A stretch of DNA of 64,000 nt, taken from NCBI GenBank assembly GCA_963930775.1, contig OZ005689.1, positions 17,507,775 to 17,571,774 of the forward strand, read 5' to 3'. Of the stretch, positions 57,452-64,000 are shown piece after piece; positions within the stretch are counted from its first letter, which is position 1; every line of letters begins with the position of its first letter. Both the position numbers and the translations under genes were made by a program. The notes below the pieces were generated by a model. It had not been told where the DNA came from and did not search any database. It saw only the letters and a list, made by a program, of their open reading frames with translations. This DNA is from Cliona cf. orientalis (taxonomy: Eukaryota; Porifera; Demospongiae; Clionaida; Clionaidae).

Positions 57452-59377
57452 TTAAAAGCTACATGCACAATCTTTAAGTGGACAGGTACATGTACATTGT
57501 GTGTGTAGGCACAAATCGAAAGGGGGTTCGTACAGCAGTGAAGAGGCGGCCAGTTGGGAGTGTCCATGCCTATCGGTCTGATGACAGCGGTGTGACATCC
57601 TCATGCTCACCTGGATAAGCAAAAGATTGTGAAGCTGAAGAACATACATGTATATGTACGTATACTGAGTGTAGGGGAAGTACACCACATGTACACAAGT
57701 GATGCCTTTTCATAAATATTATGTTGACATGTTACATGCACAATAATATTATTCTATGTATGTACATGTACATACCACATACATACACCACTCACATGTC
57801 CACTTACAATAGGTCCAGCCAGACGAAGTTCAAGTGTAGCCAATAGAATCAATGGAACACCCCAGGGTGATGATGCTGTTTGTCGATAAACTGGATCAGT
57901 TTGGCAGACATAGATTGTTATACACGAGTGCATGTGAAGTGGTGCTCCATTTACTTAAGACGTCAGCATAACTTACAAAGGCAGCGATCAATGAAACATC
58001 CCATCAGGCTCTGATATCAATAGCTTACCGAGGTCCACCACCGTCTTGGAGTTGCTTAGAGGGTTGCTATGGAGAAAGGGCGGAAATGGACTGACTGTTG
58101 TGTATGCAGTGATAGAACACCAGGAGATAAAGTAATGGCACACCATTGCTGTAGTACCATTGTGCTACCTGCAGCATAATGCCTAGCCTCGTTCCCAGAC
58201 GCTTCAAGAGGAGGAGAAAGGACCTGGTACACACTGCACGCACATGCGCTGGGGTCTCCATAGCGTTACCATAGTGATCATTTGCGGGTTCTGTATGATG
58301 TACAGTTCTATGCACGATAAATGAAGAGTATAATACAATAGTATCTGATTATCCCACCTTTTTTCTGGGGTTCCCTGGCGCATGCGCATGCGCATGCAAT
58401 GTCAGTGTACCAGGCCCTTTCTCCTCCTTTTGAAGGGCCTGGGTGCGAGGCTGCACCAAGCCCTCCCTCTACAAGGGCTTGAGGCCTATCACACTCAAAA
58501 TATTAAATAATTCATACCATGCATACTTACATTGTACTAAATGAGCTGATACTTTCTAGATATTAAATTTCTCACTGTGTGACCGTGGCACTGCTGTCAC
58601 CTGTGGCACTCGATTAGATGCTCTAGTCATCAAGCCCCATTCATAACAATACCGCTGCTTAAAGTTTCTACTTCGTACACGCACTCACACATCCTATTCA
58701 CAATTTATGATCAAACTAGCTTACCGGTACCTTCCATTGGCTTTTCTCATTACAAACTAGAAGATTGCTTCAGTTGACGACCACCGGTACCGTTCTTCTT
58801 GCCCAATGTTGCTTCCAAGCCTTTCCATAGGCTTCGTTCTCTCCTCCTTTCACCGCTATGAGCAACGAAACACGTCTACCACGCCAACGAATTTAGCCTC
58901 ATTCTCCTCGGTGCCACCTCAGAGCTCGTATATTGCATTTTTCAATTTAGGTGGGCGTTACCGTACGCGGAAACGTCATAGCATGCGATCAAAAATGTAC
59001 TGGCACTATGTACGTACGTACAAACAGGGGCTTTCCCCAAGGCTCTAACACAACAAACACAGCGTTTTCTCAGATGTGAAAGTGAAATTCAAAGTTTTAA
59101 TACATTTCATTTTCTTTATTTCTTCCATTCTTCACCTGCATATAAAAATTATTGCATAATATCGTTCCATAGGCCCCAAGAATTATTTATTTACATTACA
59201 TTACATTACTCATATGGAAATTCTTTTATCTTAGTGTGTAACAAGCTAACCACACACTAAGATAAAAGAATTGTAACAAGCTGTACTTAAATAAATTACA
59301 TGTTCAAATGTCAGGTACTTACACTACCCTAATGGTAACACAGCCATATAGATGTATCAGCTTTAATTGTACATTGT

Positions 59378-59605
59378 TTACGAGCCATGTTTCCTTTTGC
59401 TGACATGTGAAGGGAAAGCCCATTGTTGGGGTACCAAGGCACATATTATTCTCTGAGAGTACACGTACATCTGGGTACCTACAATGTGTGTGCATTTGTT
59501 TGTGATACACTGATTGAGCGAGAAGATCTCGGTCAGACCCCTTGTGTAGTCCTCGCACTTGTGAAAGAATTCCACAATAAAAGCTACATGCACGATCTTT
59601 AAGTG
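59378..59605 (-). CDS. Terminal exon-like block of the tandem unit, copy 1
   Basis: After an acceptor-like CCACTTAAAG the frame reads HVAFIVEFFHKCEDYTRGLT ... GTQMYVYSQRIICALVPQQW ... and stops in TAA at 59378-59380, about 75 codons. Copies at 61263-61538 and 63507-63734 stay open with a few substitutions; those at 50577 and 57000 have changed frame. Three open copies hint at a protein, but the copies are young, so constraint is unproven. No family recognised. Confidence 0.35.
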   Translation of the reverse strand, partial: HLKIVHVAFIVEFFHKCEDYTRGLTEIFSLNQCITNKCTHIVGTQMYVYSQRIICALVPQQWAFPSHVSKRKHGS

Positions 59606-61262
59606 GACAGGTACATTGTGTGTGTATTATACTAGTCCCATACTTACCAGCTTCAGAAAGTAGTAGGAATGACAGTTAGTTACAGACATAAATCAAAAGG
59701 GAGTTCCTACAGCAGTGAAGAGGCAGCCAGTTGGGAGTGTCCATGCCTATTGGTCTGATGAAAGCGGTGTGACATCCTCATGGTCACCTGGATAAGCAAA
59801 AGATTGTGAAGCTGAAGAATATATACATGGACATGTACGTATATCATGTGTAGGGGTAGTACATACATGTACACAAGTGATGCCTTTCATAAAATTAGTT
59901 TACATGTTACATGCACATGCACAATAATATTATTCTACCATATACATGCCACATACATGTACATACACCACTCACATGTCCACTTACAATAGATCCAGCC
60001 AGATAAAGTTGTAGCCAATAGAATCAATGGAACACCCCTGGGTGATGATGCTGTTTGTCAATAAACTGGATCAGTTTGGCAGCTATAGATTGTTATACAC
60101 GAGTGCATGTGAAGTGATGCTCCAGGTTGCATCAACTTTTTATATCAGTTATAAGACGTCAGCATTGCAAGGGCAGCGATCAATGAAAAATCCCATCAGG
60201 CTCTGATATCAATAGCTTACCGAGGTCCACCACTGTCTTGGAATTGCTATAGAAGGGTTGCTATGGAGGAGGGGCGGAAAAGGACTGACTGTTGTGTATG
60301 CAGTGATAGAACACCAGGAGATAAAGTGATGGCACGCCACTGCTGTAGTACCATTGTGATACCTGCAGCACCAAGCCTAGCCTCGTTCCCAGACCCTTCA
60401 AGAGAAGGAGGAGAAAGTGCCTGGTACATACTGCACGCGCATGCGCTGGGGTCTCTATAGTGACCGGTCGCATTCATTCGCGGGTTCTGCATGACGTACA
60501 GTATACAATAGTATCCGATTAACCCACATTTTTCTAGTGTCCCTTGGCGCATGCACATGCAATGTGTACCAGGCCCTTTCTCCTCCTCCTTTTGAAGGGC
60601 CTGGGTATGAGGCTACACCAAGCCCTCCCTCTACCAGGGTTTGAGGCCTATCACACTCATAGGAACTGTCATAGCTACTTAGCCACGTTATTACTAGTCT
60701 AGCTAGCTACATCACAAGAACTCATACCATGCATTCTCGATTTATGATCAAACTAGCTTACCTTCCATTGGCTTTTCTCATTACAAACTAGAGACTCGCT
60801 TCAGTTGACGACCATTGGTACCATTCTTCCTGCCCAATGTTGCTTCCAAGTCTTTCCACAGGCTTCGTTCTCTCCTCCTTTCACCACTATGAGCAACGGA
60901 ACACGTCTACCACGCCAACGAACTTGACCTCATTCTCCTGGGTGAGCTCGTTCATTGCAATTTAGGTGGGCGTTACCGTACGCGGAATGTCACAGCATGC
61001 GATCGATAATGTACTGGCGCTGGCGCATTTTCTTTATTTCTTCCATTCTTCACCTGCATATAAAAATCATTGCATAATATCGTTCCATAGGCCCCAAGAA
61101 TTATTTATTTATATTACATTACATTACATTACATTACTCATACGGAAATTCTTTTATCTTAGTGTGTAACAAGCTAACCACACACTAAGATAAAAGAATT
61201 GTAACAAGCTGTACTTAAATAAATTACATGTTCAAATGTCAGTGTCAGGTACTTACACTACC

Positions 61263-61538
61263 CTAATGGTAACACAGCCATATAGATGTATCAGCTTTAA
61301 TTGTACATTGTTTACTAGCAATGTTTCCTTTGCTGACATGTGAAGGGAAAGCCCATTGTTGGGGTACCAAGGCACATATTATTCTCTGAGAGTACACGTA
61401 TACCTGGGTACCTACAATGTGTGTGCATATGTTTATGATACACTGATTGAGCGAGAAGATCTCGGTGAGACCCCTTGTGTGGTCCTTGCACTTGTGAAAG
61501 AATTCCACAATAAAAGCTACATGCACGATCTTTAAGTG
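61263..61538 (-). CDS. Terminal exon-like block, copy 2
   Basis: Same block as at 59378 (EFFHKCKDHTRGLTEIFSLN ... ALVPQQWAFPSHV). One indel after SHV changes the C-terminus to a longer tail (SKGNIASKQCTIKAD). Confidence 0.3.
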   Translation of the reverse strand, partial: HLKIVHVAFIVEFFHKCKDHTRGLTEIFSLNQCIINICTHIVGTQVYVYSQRIICALVPQQWAFPSHVSKGNIASKQCTIKADTSIWLCYH

Positions 61539-61689
61539 GACAGGTACATTGTGTGTGTATTATACTAGTCCCATACTTACCAGCTTCAGAAAGTAGTAGG
61601 AATGACAGTTAGTTACAGACATAAATCGAATGGGAGTTCCTACAGCAGTGAAGAGGCAGCCAGTTGGGAGTGTCCATGCCTATTGGTCT

Positions 61690-62057
61690 CAGGGGTGTAG
61701 CCGGGGGGGGGGGGGGGGGGGGGGGGCACAGGGGGCATTTGCCCCCACTTTTTTCCCAGAGTCATGTAATATTTATCACTTCTTACCGTATATATACCAG
61801 CACCAAGTTGTTACAGCAGTCTTCAGAGTCAAAAATCATCACAGAAAAGCTGACTAAAAAGCTATCTGTAAACAAACTTTCGAACTATGCCTCGATCGAG
61901 CAGTGTCTAGTCTGGAATCTCGAATGTTTGATGAGTTCAAAGGGCACAAAACGGAGCGCGTGATTTAATTAATGGGTGTGGTTTCCGGTCTAAAATTTTT
62001 CGCACGCTTTGCACGCAATCTTGCCCCTTCTTTTCTAAAATCCTGGCTACGCCCCTG
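61690..62057. mobile_element. 368 bp MITE, CAGGGGTGTAGCC ends, 5 bp duplication
   Basis: CAGGGGTGTAGCCGGGG (then a long G run) and the inverse of CAGGGGCGTAGCCAGG. Flanked by GGTCT (61685-61689, 62058-62062). Units at 59745 and 63880 have the uninterrupted CTATTGGTCTGATGAA. Fits a hAT5-like element. Confidence 0.95.
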
Positions 62058-63506
62058 GGTCTGATGAAAGCGGTGTGATATCCTCATGGTCACCTGGATC
62101 TGCAAAAGATTGTGAAGCTGAAGAATATATACATGGACATGTACGTATACCATGTGTAGGAGAAGTACATACATGTACACAAGTGATGCCTTTCATAAAA
62201 ATTAGTTTACATGTTACATGCACATGCACAATAATATTATTCTACCATATACATGCCACATACATGTACATACACCACTCACATGTCCACTTAACAATAG
62301 ATCCAGCCAGATGAAGTTGTAGCCAATAGAATCAATGGAACACCCCTGGGTGATGATGCTGTTTGTCAATAAACTGGATCAGTTTGGCAGCTATAGATTG
62401 TTATACACGAGTGTATGTGAAGTGGTGGAGGAAGATGCTCCAGGTTGCATCAACTTTTTATATCACTTATAAGACGTCAGCATTGCAAGGGCAGCGATCA
62501 ATGAAAAATCCCATCAGGCTCTGATATCAATAGCTTACCGAGGTCCACCACCGTCTTGGAATTGCTATAGAAGGGTTGCTATGGAGGAGGGGTGGAAATG
62601 GACTGACTGTTGTGTATGCATTTTTCTAGGGTCCCTTGGCGCATGCACATGCAATGTGTACCAGGCCCTTTCTCCTCCTTTTGAAGGGCCTGGGTACGAG
62701 GCTACACCAAGCCCTCCCTTTACCAGGGTTTGAGGCCTATCACACTCATAGGAACTGTCATAGCTACTTAGCCACGTTATTACTAGTCTAGCTAGCTACA
62801 TCACAAGAATTCATACCATGCATTCTCGATTTATGATCAAACTAGCTTACCTTCCATCGGCTTTTCTCATTACAAACTAGAGACTCGCTTCAGTTGACGA
62901 CCATTGGTACCGTTCTTCTTTCCCAATGTTGCTTCCAAGCCTTTCCATAGGCTTCGTTCTCTCCTCCTTTCACCGCTATGAGCAACGAAACACGTCTACC
63001 ACGCCAACGAACTTGACCTCATTCTCCTAGGTGCCACCTCAGAGCTCGTTCATTGCATTTTTCAATTTAGGTGGGTGTTACCGTACGCGGAACGTCACAG
63101 CATGCGATCGATAATGTACTGGTGCTATGCACGTACGTATAAACAGGGACTTTCCCCATGGCTCTGACACAACAAATACGGCACTTTCTGAGATATGAAA
63201 GTGAAATTTAAAGTTTTGATACATTTCATTTTCTTTATTTCTTCCATTCTTCACCTGCATATAAAAATCATTGCATAATATCGTTCCATAGGCCCCAAGA
63301 ATTATTTATTTATACTACATTACATTACATTACATTACTCATACGGAAATTCTTTTATCTTAGTGTGTAACAAGCTAACCACACACTAAGATAAAAGAAT
63401 TGTAACAAGCTGTACTTAAATAAATTACATGTTCAAATGTCAGGTACTTATACTACCCTAATGGTAACACAGCCATATAGATGTATCAGCTTTAATTGTA
63501 CATTGT

Positions 63507-63734
63507 TTACGAGCCATGTTTCCTTTTGCCGACATGTGAAGGGAAAGCCCATTGTTGGGGTACCAAGGCACATATTATTCTCTGAGAGTACACGTACATC
63601 TGAGTACCTACAATGTGTGTGCATATGTTTGTGATACACTGATTGAGCGAAAAGATCTCGGTCAGACCCCTTGTGTAGTCCTCGCACTTGTGAAAGAATT
63701 CCACAATAAAAGCTACATGCACGATCTTTAAGTG
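63507..63734 (-). CDS. Terminal exon-like block, copy 3
   Basis: Nearly identical to the 59378 copy (ends GKRKHGS and stop). Confidence 0.33.
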   Translation of the reverse strand, partial: HLKIVHVAFIVEFFHKCEDYTRGLTEIFSLNQCITNICTHIVGTQMYVYSQRIICALVPQQWAFPSHVGKRKHGS

Positions 63735-64000
63735 GACAGGTACATTGTGTGTGTATTATACTAATCCCATACTTACCAGCTTCAGAAAGTAGTAGGAATG
63801 ACAGTTAGTTACAGACATAAATCGAAAGGGAGTTCCTACAGCAGTGAAGAGGCAGCCAGTTGGGAGTGTCCATACCTATTGGTCTGATGAAAGCGGTGTG
63901 ACATCCTCATGGTCACCTGGATAAGCAAAAGATTGTGAAGGTGAAGAATATATACATGGACATGTACGTATACCATGTGTAGGGGAAGTACATACATGTA

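Larger units (their letters stand above)
54325..64000 (-). repeat. Tandem array of about 2.1-2.4 kb units
   Basis: Units start at the hairpins at about 54330 (half), 56831, 59221, 61150 and 63353; the last runs off the window. Common order on the plus strand: hairpin, terminal exon-like block, second exon-like block (AGCTTCAGAAAGTAGTAG), third block (CCAGCCAGATGAAGTTG), MITE pair, CpG-bearing block (GAGCAACGAAACACGTC), GGTGGGCGTTACCGTACGCG, ATTAC repeats. On the minus strand these blocks have donor- and acceptor-like edges (CTGAAGCTG|GTAAGTATGG, GCTTATCCAG|GTGACC). It may be a tandem gene family, now largely decayed. Product unknown. Confidence 0.85.

Overview
This looks like a gene-poor, transposon-saturated stretch of an intron-bearing metazoan genome. 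GT-AG introns are short, there are no operons or prokaryotic signals, and there are many MITE-like elements. The style (an AT-rich genome, abundant ACATGTACATGT tracts, multi-copy uncharacterised transposase-like proteins) suggests a demosponge such as Amphimedon. That is inference only; no diagnostic host gene fixes the species.

Layout: (1) 1-6892 and 18168-25785 are two arms of a large imperfect inverted duplication. They carry a nested foldback element, a GA/CT tract and a shared TTAA-type transposon. Arm 2 has an additional 1 kb TTAA transposon with a precise empty site in arm 1. (2) The spacer, 6893-18167, holds the last three exons (minus strand) of a NAALADase/glutamate-carboxypeptidase II-like gene, then a mosaic of a repeat called R here and DNA transposons. 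(3) 25786-34980 is a nest of MITEs (TA-, MULE- and TTAA-type), a tRNA-like SINE and a tandem array of about 380 bp units called T2. (4) 35898-39741 is a complete transposon E: near-identical TIRs starting GGCC, a TAA target duplication, and an about 1105-codon gene with one intron and one in-frame stop. (5) 39780-42757 holds more nested elements. (6) 42757-48139 is a second large copy F of the same transposon group, split by an inferred inversion of about 2.08 kb. (7) 48143-64000 holds R copies and an array of about 2.1-2.4 kb tandem units, each with exon-like blocks on the minus strand and each hit by different later insertions.

The unifying system is a group of transposons with GGCC termini, a 3 bp TAA/TTA target duplication and a subterminal CCGCCCG-like motif. 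It has autonomous members (E, F), an internally deleted member (B, 12410-13926) and MITEs (10967, 12747, 15613, 57179). The encoded protein has a plausible DDE core (DDK ... DGGPDH ... ERVMS) and a long Cys-rich C-terminus. It does not read like the PIF/Harbinger transposase that such termini and target sites would suggest. No RNA gene, CRISPR array or virus was recognised. The only tRNA-like sequence is a SINE inside a MULE-like MITE.
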